From positions 9,362,001 to 9,426,000 of the forward strand of contig NC_061482.1 in assembly GCF_022581195.2 (NCBI RefSeq): a stretch of 64,000 nucleotides of DNA, read 5' to 3'. Within the stretch, counting starts at the first letter, position 1. Every line of letters begins with the position of its first letter. The DNA comes from Helicoverpa zea. Lineage: Eukaryota > Arthropoda > Insecta > Lepidoptera > Noctuidae. Below, one piece after another: positions 1 through 11,988 of the stretch. Made by a program: the position numbers and the translations under genes. The notes under the pieces are model-generated. The model was not told the origin of the DNA. It did not search any database and saw nothing but the letters and a program-made list of their open reading frames with translations.

Positions 1-1600
1 TCCAATTTACTTACAATAATATCAATTTTATTTTTATTATGTTAATGAAAAATGCCGTAAGCTCTGTAGAAGTTCAAAGGCTCAATAGAAGGCAGGCAGT
101 CGTCCTTTACACCAAACTTTGGTGCAGTTCAACTCAAACAATTAGGCAAACTCTTAATTTTGTAGCCCTTGTAACAAAATTATTACTAATATCTGTTTTA
201 GGGAGCTTGTATAGTTCTTGAACGTTCTAAATTATTAATTAGTTCTGAATTCATCTGTTGAATCGCAAGCGAGTGTCACAAACAGAGTCTTATTTGATTT
301 CAACGAGGCGTATCTATGAATATAAAAGCTTTAATAAAATATTTTTAAATTCGTAAATTGTGTAAAGAATAAATATTAGCTTTAAAAGTGAATAAAAGTA
401 AATGTTTGTCGGTGTGCTTAAGGCAAACAGATTATTTTGTGTTACGCAGAACATTTTTGGTGAAACTGTTGTTTACAGTTCGTATCGGTGGCACGCGTGT
501 TGTATGTCAACCGTGTCCTTTAATCAATTAGCAGCATGATCGGATCAATTTTATGCTTCATCGCTGAGCTTGTTTTATTTAAAACTCTTTTTGTAGATTT
601 CGCTATGTTTTGAATGCTTCCCACGCTTCCTCGAGAGATTCTATTCTGTACTTCTGTTTGTTAAGAGGAAAAGATGCTCCTAGCTGCCTTCTTCATTCAT
701 AGTTTTTGTGTTTTGTGCAGGTATACCGTTTACTAGGAAATGAATCGAAACAGCGTTGATTGAAGTGATAAAATTCAAAGTTTAACCATCGTGCCTAATT
801 ATATCTTCAAAAATATCTTTGTAGTGATTATTTCAGCCAGAATGTTCATAAAATCCACTTCTTATCTGGTATCATCGCAACGGTTTCGATTGAGCAATAT
901 TTTCATGATGCATAACGAAAATTATGAAACTGAATTAGAGAACCTATTTTGGGCGCTAATTTTAATTGCTATTACCATTGGTTCTTAACCAGCAATATAC
1001 AAACTTAATCTTATTATTAAATCAAACACATCACATTAAGGATGTTATCTTGTCAATATCAAAGTCCCTAACAGTGAGGCCAATAGTGTAGACATAAATA
1101 TGTAACGACAGGTGGTAAAGTGGTCATGCTGCGCAGCGCACGCCCAGTGCACCAGTCGCAAACATTGTATCTCTGCCTGTACATTACACAAAAATGAACT
1201 GTATTATAGAGTACGTAGAGATTTTAATTAAAATGACCCCCACATATAACTTGTGACCTAAATCATACTCCATGAATAGCAGCGCAAGCCTGAAGACGGG
1301 AGAATTCGAATTTATTGGCCATTAATTCAAAATATTATTTTCACAATATAAGTACTCATTTATTAATTTTGAAATATTAGGTTCCGATTAATTTATATGT
1401 GTCGTTAAGATATTTATTATGTATGTAAATATCGTCTTTATTTATAATCCTAATCTTTTGTTTTCAGACGTTAAGTACGTTGATGTACATCGTTTAATAA
1501 ATTGTTGGTCATGAATGAACAAGCTTGTGTTTAAAAACTCAAAACTGTTTTTAAAATCTTGCACTATGAAGATGACTCATTGTATTCTATTTGTTCGCAG
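1..1600. other. Presumed SOWAH intron, nothing else seen
   Basis: AT-rich sequence with no ORF resembling a known protein on either strand. The exon at 1601 opens in phase 0 and has no start codon of its own, so this stretch is most simply the 3' end of an intron. The frame stays open from 1559 through the acceptor, adding a dozen codons (HYEDDSLYSICSQ), but those contain the acceptor tract and are probably not coding. Confidence 0.5.
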
Positions 1601-1837
1601 GGTGTGGATGAAGAAGACAGGGTTTCCGTGAGTATTAATCCAATATTACATAACTCGTTAAAATACAATTTAATAGAGACTATTTTACAGAATGTTGATT
1701 ATTTGCAGTTAGATCAAAAGAGTGAGACTGATCCGTTAGACTCGAAGCAAAAGCAATGGATTCTATGTGCTGCAAGAGGAGATTATCATGCTTTGGCAAA
1801 GATGTGCAAGGAGAATGCCAAACTTGTTAAGACTAAG
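1601..1837 (+). CDS. sowah: SOWAH exon: acidic linker and pre-ankyrin helix
   Basis: The acceptor is ...ttgttcgcag at 1591-1600; the donor is AAG|gtaagt after 1837. The exon is 237 nt, phase 0 at both ends, 79 codons. It begins GVDEEDRVSVSINP and ends QWILCAARGDYHALAKMCKE followed by NAKLVKTK. The last 35 residues match the SOWAH pattern just before the ankyrin block, where D-P-L, a W and an A-A-x-G-D-x-x-x-L helix precede the first repeat. It is separated from the next coding piece by about 17 kb. Upstream exons are outside the window or unrecognised. Confidence 0.8.
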
Positions 1838-4800
1838 GTAAGTGAAAAAGAATAACAAGCATAATTTATAATGCATAAATCAACACTTTTCCGCCAAACG
1901 GTTGATTTTTTTATGTTTGCGTATGCGCAACGTTCTATAAAATTGATTAGGACAGTTCTAGATTGTGATATGCTGGCAAAAACATAGCAGTAAATCCACT
2001 TCTCTCAAAGTTAACCTCGCACTCACGTCCCGCGCCCTTCGCACCAACACTAGATTTCGAGCTGCAAATCGTTCTTGTCTGATAATCTTAAAAACATTGG
2101 AGATACTCTTTCAAAAGCCTCATTATATATATCTGGGATGTCGCTGATGATTTTTAAATGCCAGATTTGATCAGATCAATAACTTGATTTCACCGTAATA
2201 TCTAGGTATAGATCTTGCTGTTGTTTTGTGGTTTGTCGTAAAAAGGTAACCTCACAACGACTACATTTGATAAACTACTCAATATTCGTTATCTTATTGA
2301 AAATACAACACAAAATTCCACAGATTGACCATTTGCAAAATCGAACTACAACGTTTACTGAGAACCCAAAGAATTTCAGTGAAAAAATGTGATAAACGGT
2401 AACGGATGTAGTTGTCCCTTGAGTTGTATCCTTGAGTTTTTCAGCGTTAGTTAGCGCCAAGTGAGAGCACATGTCCAAAAGGTGTGCTTCTAATTGGGTC
2501 TCGGGGTGCATGGCCGGCGCCGGCCCGCGCCCCCCCGCCGCATGCTATCTTGACATATCTCCGGACGTAGTCCCTTGTTTTATTTTACGAGCGATCTCTC
2601 AGACCCCGGTTTTTTCTACATAACTATTGTGTTTAAGCTGTTTCAACTCTCGGTCTTGATATATTGATGTCATATAAACTTAAAGATCGCAAATTTTGAA
2701 GACCGAACTATCCATTTATTTTATTACAAAATAGAAGATAACATGTGAAATAAACAAGCGTAATTTTCAAATTGATACTTAATGATTGGGAAATAAAGTA
2801 TTCGAATAGGTGGCGCGAAAACAATTTTTTAAGTCTAAAAATGATTAATTGTACTTTATAAAAGTAAAAATATTTAAGTATGGGTACATTGCCTCTAAGC
2901 TTTTATTTGTAAGGCCAAAGTCGTCGCATTGATTACAGAGTACATTACTTTTATTGAATACGCAGTAAAAAGGTAATGATTGCCTTCCCTTTTATTGATT
3001 CGTTGTAAATCAAGAGTCGATGCAATTGGATTTAAAGTTTATTGGCATCCTTTCTTAGGGATGTGAATAGTTTAAAAAAACCATTAAAATACGTATTAAG
3101 GAAATAACAAAACGTTTATTTTGCCTACAAGGGCTTCAACCTGACTATCTGTTAATTTGCTCACTAGATATTGGAATCAGATATTATTTGTATTGGTCTA
3201 AAATCAAAAGATAGGTAATAGTAAATCCGCAGTTAGTCATACTCAAATCAATCGTTGTATTTTATGTAATTTGTAGCACATTAAATCCTTTTAGTCCGTA
3301 TTACTGCAACACGTGCTTTAGGATGTAGAGTGACAGTTATTTTCATTTTCTTTTATTCACTTCCCGAGCTAATAAAGCAACAGTAAATATTGTTAGACAA
3401 TATGTAACACGTGTTTGCTACTGGTGCCTTGCTGGTTGACATTTGTCGTCTCTCTTCTAAAAAACACTTTGATGCTTATTTTCGTATTTGCTTGAGTTGT
3501 TGATGGAATTACAGATTTGTGGAAATTTCTCTGTGTGTGGGTTCTTATGATATTTTTTATTGTAGGCCTCGCTTGTTTCTCTTTGAAATGAGAAATTTAA
3601 ATATGTCATCATCGCTTCCTATCTAAGAGAAATCATCTTTAATATTCATATTTTATGCCTCTTGATGATTAGTTGAAATACATTGGCTTAGTTTATAATA
3701 TTTTTTAACACTTCATGACATTCCCGTTTACACTGTGTTAATCGTATATTCATTTCATCTATTTAAGAAATATTGTTTCGGAAACAAAAATCTTGTTTTG
3801 ATCTTTATTTTGGTGCACCACCTATGAATGTGGTCGAAGTACCAGCTTCTAAGACAAAATCGAAGATAAAAGATTATCTTAACCAAAAGACAGCATGTTT
3901 TTTTAACTGTCTGATTAGTTAACAAAAGGTTGAACAACGAAAGTTCTTCTCGAATTACAAACCAAGATAACAGTATTCAAGATAAGAATTTAGTTTTTGC
4001 TTACCGGGCTTGTATAAATTATTAAAGTTTAAATCTTATTAGTTTATCTGTAGCCTATTTGTAAATAATGTAGGCACCATCTTATTTATTAGTGTTTATA
4101 AAGGAAAAAAAGAATACGAGATTGAATAAGAACCCTCCAAAAACCAAAAACCTGCAAACTGGATGATATCTTTATTAAAATTTAACAAATCCAAATTATT
4201 CTTTATGCTCTTATTTATCTTAGCTGGTGAGCTACGAAAGCAATTCAAAAATATTTAATTGTTCACTAACGATCGTGTAATTGTGTTGATAAAGATTTGT
4301 TTAGTCAATAAAAAAGACGAAAGCTCGGTATTATTATTCTTGATTTACGAGTGTTCGTTTCCAACGAGGGCGGAGTTGGTGATCGAAGTAATTAAATCCA
4401 AATCATTTCGATGTTCGTTGCCGTACCAACAGTTATATTGATACGATCCAATAATGGTATTGTTAATTACATTTATATCGGGTAATTTAAGTAGAAGTTT
4501 ATATCGTCGTCTTTAATTTAAATGAATACTTACGGTTTTTATTATGTTTGTTAAATATCATTAAAGATGGTACTTCAATAAATTTTAATAGTTTTGTAGT
4601 TTGGCATTTTCTAATTGGTGCCTTTAACTGGACTACAATTACAACCGCATTTTTTGTGGCGCCTGCTCGCAGACTCCGAAGTATTCTATTTCACTGTAAA
4701 AAAATCTAAACATTCGTCTAAGATTTCGGTTGCACGCGCTATTAACGCCAACTCGACGGTGGGAGTGTCGTTGCAGAAAGCAATTTAAGTCCTGATTTAT

Positions 4801-6084
4801 TCCGGTGCAAGGCATCGGCTCCGCTGACATCTCTCAGTCTAATTAAGACAGTGGCTTTCTAAATGATTTATCTGCGCTTAAATCTATGAGTTGCACATTT
4901 AACACAACCAATTAATTGAACTATTAAATTATTTGTTTATACAATCTACTTATCATCCTGTTATGATGATGTTGAATGTCTGTTTGAATACTGTAATTAT
5001 TTTTTGAAGATGTAATACTTGCGTTGAGCAAATAAATAATAGTACCAACAACACTATGAATCAATTCCTGGATGGACTCTTTTGTTTCGGCCGTTTGTTA
5101 CTTTGTGAATTGAAGCACGACGGCAACTTTTAGTATATTGTTTTTAGTCGTTTTCAATGGGTGTGCTAACTTCTCGAATGTGTCGGACGGCGCCAAGTCG
5201 GTGCAACCTGAGATTTGACGCCGCGCCTCATTTGACCCGTCCGTCGAACGCGCGCGCCATTGTTTAGTTATGCATGCTGAACATGACGCACCGATACTGA
5301 CATTTCCTTTTTGAATGTTATATTCGATTCATTTATTTATACTCCATAAATGTTTCATCGCAGTTCAATGTTGCTGAAAAATCATTAAACAATATTATTC
5401 AATATTTATACAAAAGTTATATAAGTAAAGTTATACTAATCTCATTACCTATTGTTTAGGAAAACACAGTTCTTTTTAAATAATGACTTGGATGGTCATT
5501 AAATAGTGATTGTTATCAAAAAGTGATGCACATGATTGCAGCAATTTTATGAAATCTGCGATAGGAAATTCCCGGAACAGGTCATATACGCAGTAAACCC
5601 AAAAACACAACGTAGATATAAATAAAGTAGTATTTCTTTGATGGCAGCAGTTTGTTCAAATGGGACCTAGACGTGTAGCACAAGGCACTGCGCGGGAGTG
5701 CAAGTCACTCCTACAATAAGTGATTTCCAACACGGTGACGCAGCGATATTGTAATGGTTGTTTGTTTAGTGGTTCTACCTTACTCGTGTATCAGCCTAAT
5801 CATATATGCCCATAGTTTTGTTTTTATACGGCTGTTTCATTATAGAGTTCATGGGCGTGTGATGTTGGGCGCAATCAAATTTGAAAGGAGACAGCTCAGC
5901 ATTCGTGCTGCTTTAGTAATTTGGTACTGGCGCCATAAGGTGTTGGCAGAGGGCGATATAATATTTGATCGTGCAACACTAGTCTTTGTCTTTTCATTAT
6001 GATACGGACATCAGAAACAAGCCAGTTATTTCCCGTAATTTTTACTTACCGCGCTTACAAAAAACTTTAGGTATAAATAAATAA

Positions 6085-6300
6085 ACTAGCGGTCTCCCGC
6101 GACTTCGTCCACCTACAAATGTAAGCGGGCTGATTGTGAAATTTTATGACCCTCACTTCTAAAACAGGACTTCCATGCGACGACCAACACCCCTTTAACC
6201 CGTATTAGTTTTTCGTAGATGTTACGTAACTTCCTGAACGCTGTCCAGCCGAGTTGGATTCGACGATTGACCTCCTGAAAACGCTAGGACGCTATTATTA
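6085..6300. repeat. Interspersed repeat fragment
   Basis: It starts with an actagcggtctcccgcgactt motif, a block seen at the end of abundant lepidopteran interspersed repeats. A related block occurs at 46654-46790. No ORF, inverted repeat or target-site duplication was found, so class and borders are unknown. Confidence 0.4.
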
Positions 6301-7626
6301 TTATTTTGCTTAAATCGCATATATCTCTGCTTGAGCTTATATATGTGTACATAACGTTGTGTTCTACAAACGGGGCTCGGTTTGTTATTGCAAAACACGA
6401 AAGCATGCTAATTGAAATTCAGCATGAAAGGGATAATGAGGGTGGCGGGATGCCTTCGCCCCTCAACACGGCCACCGTACGTCGCTCAAGAGCGCAATGT
6501 CAAGATGTGATATCTGAAGTTGCTTCCCAATGCTAAACAATCGTAAAACTTGCTTCTGAATTCACCATCTTTCTGCAACACAAAGTGTTTTTTCCAATAT
6601 TAGTTTGAACATCAAAATAGTGTTATCAAACGTATTTGTTATATATGAATTACATGTAAACTTACCCTATCCACCTTAGATAACAGGACAACGTACGTTT
6701 TCATTTTAATTTACTTACTTTTTCAAAGGTTTGTAATTGTTAAAACAAGACTCCTCAGCTCCACAATAGTGCAGTCATATGTAGCCACGTTAAATAGTGT
6801 TAACACTGCGCAGTGGTTCATGTAAGCTTGTACTTCAGCATTCTGTGGTTTTTGTGACAAATGATGCTACTTTGTACACGTTGAGAATTTCTCGAGCTTG
6901 CGAATATCCTCACGATGTTTCCTTAATAAAACTCACAGCTTTGAATTACTTTTTAAATTAATAACATGAAGTTTTTAAGAGTAAAGTTGTCAAAAGAGAT
7001 ACTGCATGTAAGTTTCATTTGCCAAAATAGTGTTATATTGTACCAACATGTAGGAGATGGGTGCGCAATTTACGAAACCCGGCTGGGGATACGAGGGAGA
7101 GACCTCGCACTTTACCGTGGCACATTAATTTACCGAGCTGAATCTACATACGGCGCCACAACCACGTAGAGAGCCCACTGGTGGCAAGAGCGTAGATTTA
7201 CGACTCGTTCGACCACCATCTATCGGATAAACTAATTGCAGCGCAGAGCTATTGTTTCTAAACACTAGACAGAAATAGAGCCTGCCGGCTGTCCGGTTGG
7301 GATCGCAGCTTGTATGCGATCGAGGACAATTATTCGATTGTCCGGCTGTTTGAATACGCTAGGTACGATCTTTGTTCGTGGAAATTGTGTGATAGATGAA
7401 CAACCGTTACGACCAAATGACCATAATGCCTGCTCCAAGCATTTATTTGATACATGTAAATACGTCCCATGATGCAGCCGCCTAACGAGAGCAGCCTCAT
7501 GATTTTTGTGTGGAAGCATTTCTATAAAATTTTGCGTAGCGAAAAGAGCGAGACCGAGAAATGCGCTTATCTCTGGAACCACCTTAATTCAAACACACAT
7601 TGAAATTAAATCGCGGTTATTAAATG

Positions 7627-7644
7627 AAAAAAAAAAAAAAAAAC
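7627..7644. repeat. Poly-A tract
   Basis: An uninterrupted run of A's at the left edge of the repeat complex that runs to about 8600. It could be a retroposon tail, but no duplication was found around it. Confidence 0.6.
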
Positions 7645-7820
7645 ATTTTTTATTTTAAATATAATTTTAACTTTTTTGGATGTACCTAGACGTACTTACG
7701 CATTTATCATCTAAAATGGTGCTTCCGCTTATCGGAGTCAATGTGGTAGGTTACATTAAAATGCATGCTATACATGACCATAAAGCGTCCAGATATGTGA
7801 AAAACTTAAAAAAAAAAATA

Positions 7821-7970
7821 AACCGACTTCCAAAAACACTAAAAAGCAAAAAAACATCCATAAGTCGGTGTCTTATGGATGTTACTAAGTTAATTTTGCC
7901 ACCGCCTTCTAGGCCGATGCACCTAAAATTAGTTTTTTTTTTTGCTTTTTAGTGTTTTTGGAAGTCGGTT
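7821..7970. repeat. Foldback repeat with a nested hairpin
   Basis: The arms at 7821-7854 and 7937-7970 are inverted complements over about 34 bp (both hold the AACCGACTTCC block). Inside sits a second perfect 10-bp hairpin, CATCCATAAG at 7855-7864 against CTTATGGATG at 7872-7881. The AACCGACTTC block is shared with lepidopteran repeats elsewhere in this window (8540-8590, 28185-28255, 51392-51450), so the foldback probably formed from two copies inserted head to head. Confidence 0.65.
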
Positions 7971-7984
7971 TAATTTTTTTGTAA

Positions 7985-8600
7985 AAAAGTTTTTTATTTA
8001 CAGCTTTTCAGTGATACGAATAGTTGTCCCTCTCCATGTAAGTGGAAAGTTCTCATCAATACAAAGAATATAAGCCCAAATACGAGGTATTTTACATATT
8101 CAGTTGTCGAGTTTCCTCGACCTTCTCTGGTCTCCATCATCAGGTCAGCTCCACACCTTCACTTTTGCAAAGGTCTCGTCAATACAAATAATATAAGCCC
8201 AAACACGAAGTAGTTTACATATTCAGTTGTCGAGTTCCCTCGACCCTCTCTGGTCTCCATCATCAGGTCAGCTCCAAACCTTCACTGTTGTATAGTGTTT
8301 TTAGGCATACACTAGAGTGTCAAGTTTTTACCCTATGTATGCCTACAACTTTCGAAGGTTGCCCTCGATTTCTCGGGGTTACCATCATCAGATCCTGACC
8401 TAACGACTATGGGACCAACTGGCAGCTATTCCGCGTCGAACAAAAAAAGAATCACGTAAATCGGTCTATAAACCTCGGAGTAATCGATGTACATACATAG
8501 AAAAAAAAAACATACCGGCCGAATTGAGAACCTCCTCCTTTTTGGGAAGTCGGTTAAAAATGGAGAACCCCGGTCAGAGAAGTCGGTTGAAAACCATTAA
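7985..8600 (-). repeat. Lepidopteran interspersed repeat with internal duplication
   Basis: A block with 'aagcccaaa', 'gttgtcgag', 'ctctggtctccatcatcaggtcagct' and 'ccttcact' occurs twice in tandem at 8051-8172 and 8174-8288 (offset 123 bp), then in a decayed form at 8290-8400. The right end (8500-8590) holds the GGAGGAGGTTCTCAATTCGG-type motif on the minus strand, common in lepidopteran repeats. A diverged copy lies at 55070-55262. No coding capacity. The transposon class is not clear. Confidence 0.6.
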
Positions 8601-11600
8601 GCTGTGTTAACCATTGGTTGATGATGCCTCAAAATGTCAAAACACAAAATATTATAACTTCAAGCTCTTTAAAAAAATACCAATCTCAACATTTTGCTAA
8701 TGTGTAAAAAAAATAATAGTTATTTAAGTAAAAAATAATGTACTCAAAAAATCACAAAGTAAACTTATATGAAAATAGTTGTCCCGAGTTAAATTTGGGA
8801 CACTTTCAAAGTGCCCATAAAGTACGTACCTATGTAATTTTAAAATAATGTGTTATAAGACTATTTATTTATTTTGTATTACTTGAAAGCACTATTCTAA
8901 TCGCATTCCATTTAGTGCATTTATATTGGATTTTTGTACAATTTAATCCGGAATTCATAAATAGTTCTGGTAACCCTATGTGGGGCATGTCGGCAGCGGT
9001 TGCCCTCGGCGTACAAGCCGCGCGCCCGCAGCTACGCTTTCGGCGTTGGGCGAACAACCACCCCTACCGCACCCTTCACAGCTTCAAATATTTTATTGTT
9101 TATAATGATCATTTTTAATCTTTGAAGTACCTAACTGTATCTGTTTACTAGAGTGGTTTGAGGTTGTTATCCATTTTCGGAATTTAAATGTAACTCGCGT
9201 ACTCTACACAGGTACCTACATATTTCACAAACTACAATCGGAATGCTGAACTAATATTGCTTAGAAATATTCGTAAAGGGTTTAGAACATGCATACCTGC
9301 ACTGAAAAGCAACTTGCAATATGTTTCAAGATATGTTTTATTGTGTGCAAGTTATTCCTACTTCTCTATTTCTTTTCTGTACGTAATACAATATTTTTAA
9401 TATAATAAAATATGGCTAATACCATTCAAGTTTGTGCCGAAGTTTACTAACTACTAATAAAATACTCGATATATAAATATACTCGCCTAATCCTTCAAAA
9501 GTGGCGCGGGCGTCAACTTGTCTCGATTCGCTTTCATCTCGATCTATACACAACGAGCAAAGCTGCTTTACGACAAAAATAATTATAACCAAGAAACGAA
9601 GAGAAGCCCGAGGTACTCCGCTAAGCCACTACAATTCGTTTGCGGTGGCAATGAGCGGCTTGTAAATCAAAGGGATTCTACATAATTAAGCTCATAATTA
9701 ATGTAAGGACTCTGTTATTTATAGGCGTAGTCATTCTTAAAATTGCCCCCGTTTTGATAAGACGGCCCTAAGAGGATGTGATTAACATATGTAACGTGTA
9801 CGAAAAAGGTTTTAATTTGGATTTCTAACAGATTTCAATAGCACATTCCGATGCTTCTAAACGTGGGCCGTTTCATATTATTTTAATCTTATTTAATTAA
9901 AAAGTCAAACGTTTATAGCTTATGATACAAAACAGATATAAGCATGATGGCTTCAGAATTATGTTTCCTTAATATTGTCATCCATAATAAAAATATCACA
10001 GTAAGACAGGAAATATATATTTAATAAGAGTATAAAACACTTGGGGCGTGATTTACAACCGGGACGTCAAATATTTTTTAGTAAATGCATTAATGGATTG
10101 TTGAGAGCTGTTCTTCATCTACTCATAAACCCTCATCGGTGAACCGAGTCTCTTCTAAATTACACCCGCCACCGCAACGGGCTCGAACCGATCCCTATTA
10201 ATTTGTTTATATTAGAGACGTTCACTTGCGCAGTCAATCACGATTGTCGTCAAGCGACCGATACACGATTTGTTTTCGAAAGATCTTAACCGTGTTTTGG
10301 TTATTTCTGTACAATTGAAGCTTTTAAATTTAGTGTCACCGCAACTCTCCGGAGACACTCTAAACATTTGTCTCGGGATATTTATCGCTGCGGCTCGTCG
10401 ACTATATCATCCAGCCGGCATTGTGGCAATCGATCAGAAGCCGCGCGGGGCTGGCTAAATTGATTATTTATTCAGGCTTAGTTAAATCTTTGAGCAGTCG
10501 CGTTATTTGTAGACTAAACAGGCAGGAAGTGGTTAAATGCTTATTTGAAATGTGTGGCGCGCCTTGACATCTCATTTGTCATGGCGGCGAATTTTTAATA
10601 TATTACTCTGTGAAAAGTGATGAATATTTACAAGCTCTACCACTCATATAAAAATGGAAAGCTCAATAAACGCGTCTGTTCTTTTCACATCTTTACTTCT
10701 TTTGCGTTGCATGATATAGTTTTTCAACTGTAATTAAAAGAGGAGACTAAGATAAGAACGGGATTGTAATTTTATTAATAAAATCACAAATAACACAGTT
10801 ACAGTATAAATAAACTAATGATAACTATTTTAACAGTTTTTCATTGTCTAAAAGAAGTTCTACTATTCCGCTGTTATATGACTAGTCGATTCATTGGATT
10901 TAAAATACAAAGATTTTCTCGGCTCGCAAATGACATAATTATATTACCTATGGTTACTGATGGGATCAATTTCCATGTAAAACATTGCCACCGCCCGAAC
11001 TTACCACAGATATTTCGAAAACGTAACTGACGTGTCCCCTTTATTATATTACCTACTTGAAGGTACTCCCGTGTAAAACAACGCGAGAGGGCCACAGCCG
11101 CATGGCCTCCCGGGGCAAACGGGGATAAGTACACGCCGCACTCGGGTGGAAATATAAAACATGTTCATTATTTTAAGGCTAATTGGGAGAGGCCGCTTGC
11201 AGCGAAGTAGGTGCGAGCCCGCCGCCGCCCGCCCACGGCAGTACCGAATTCGAGCGCCGTGTAACGGGCTCATTACGGTATAAATGCGAATATACGTATA
11301 GACACTGTTTCTGCATTAAGCTGAAATACTACAGCGCTTTGTAAGATGTGTCTAATGTACGTACGCTCCGTATGTCGCAATGAGTATGGAACCTAAATCT
11401 GTTCGACTTTAAAAACAAAAGTTTCACGTCTCAAGCAAGATTACTCTTTCGTTACACATTATTATTTTGTTGCTTGCTGTAGGTATACCTAAATTCAAAC
11501 AAACCCTTATCTGCTTTCTAAATCCTTTTTATTATTACTTTCTTTTAAATACTTGTGAATAGAGAACAACTTCAAAAGAAGGATTTATTCTCGTCTTTGA

Positions 11601-11850
11601 TGATCTCCCCGCCCGAGGCGTATACGTTATTGTGAAACTTTTATATTTTGTTGCAGATTGAGCGTTGTTTTACTGAAAAGCTTCTCTTTATAGGATAAAA
11701 TACAAAAGAAGTTCACTAAGTACAACCCTTGCGTTAAGATTACTCTCTTCCACGCAAAACTTTTAATTAATCAAAATTAAAAGAGATGGTTGACGATATT
11801 TTGTTTGTATTTCTTAGAGCAATACCTACTCAAGGTAAAAAACTTCCCGT

Positions 11851-11988
11851 CTTACCACAAAAACTTTTAAACGTCAGTTTATGCCTTGTCTAAAAAAATG
11901 ACAAATTATGACGTTGACATATGGTTCATTTTGCAGCCAAAATTTTATTAGACAAGTGTAAACCAGGGTTTAAAGTTTTTGTAGTAAG
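11851..11988. mobile_element. MITE, copy A of a 138-bp family
   Basis: Imperfect terminal inverted repeats read CTTACCACAAAAACTTTTAAAC on the left and GTTTAAAGTTTTTGTAGTAAG on the right; inner segments (TTGTCTAA and TTAGACAAG) also pair, so nearly the whole element can fold back. A second copy lies at 54884-55019 with most internal positions conserved. No ORF. The flanking duplication is ambiguous (TTA/TAA). DNA-transposon derived, superfamily unknown. Confidence 0.75.

Noticed and set aside
7265..7582. 105-codon ORF on the minus strand
   Set aside because: No family resemblance and no promoter or splice signals; overlapping frames are equally plausible. Treated as intronic noise.
10150..10195. 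tRNA-like B box (ggctcgaaccgatccc, minus strand)
   Set aside because: No A box at the right distance and no cloverleaf arms could be drawn; not a tRNA gene.
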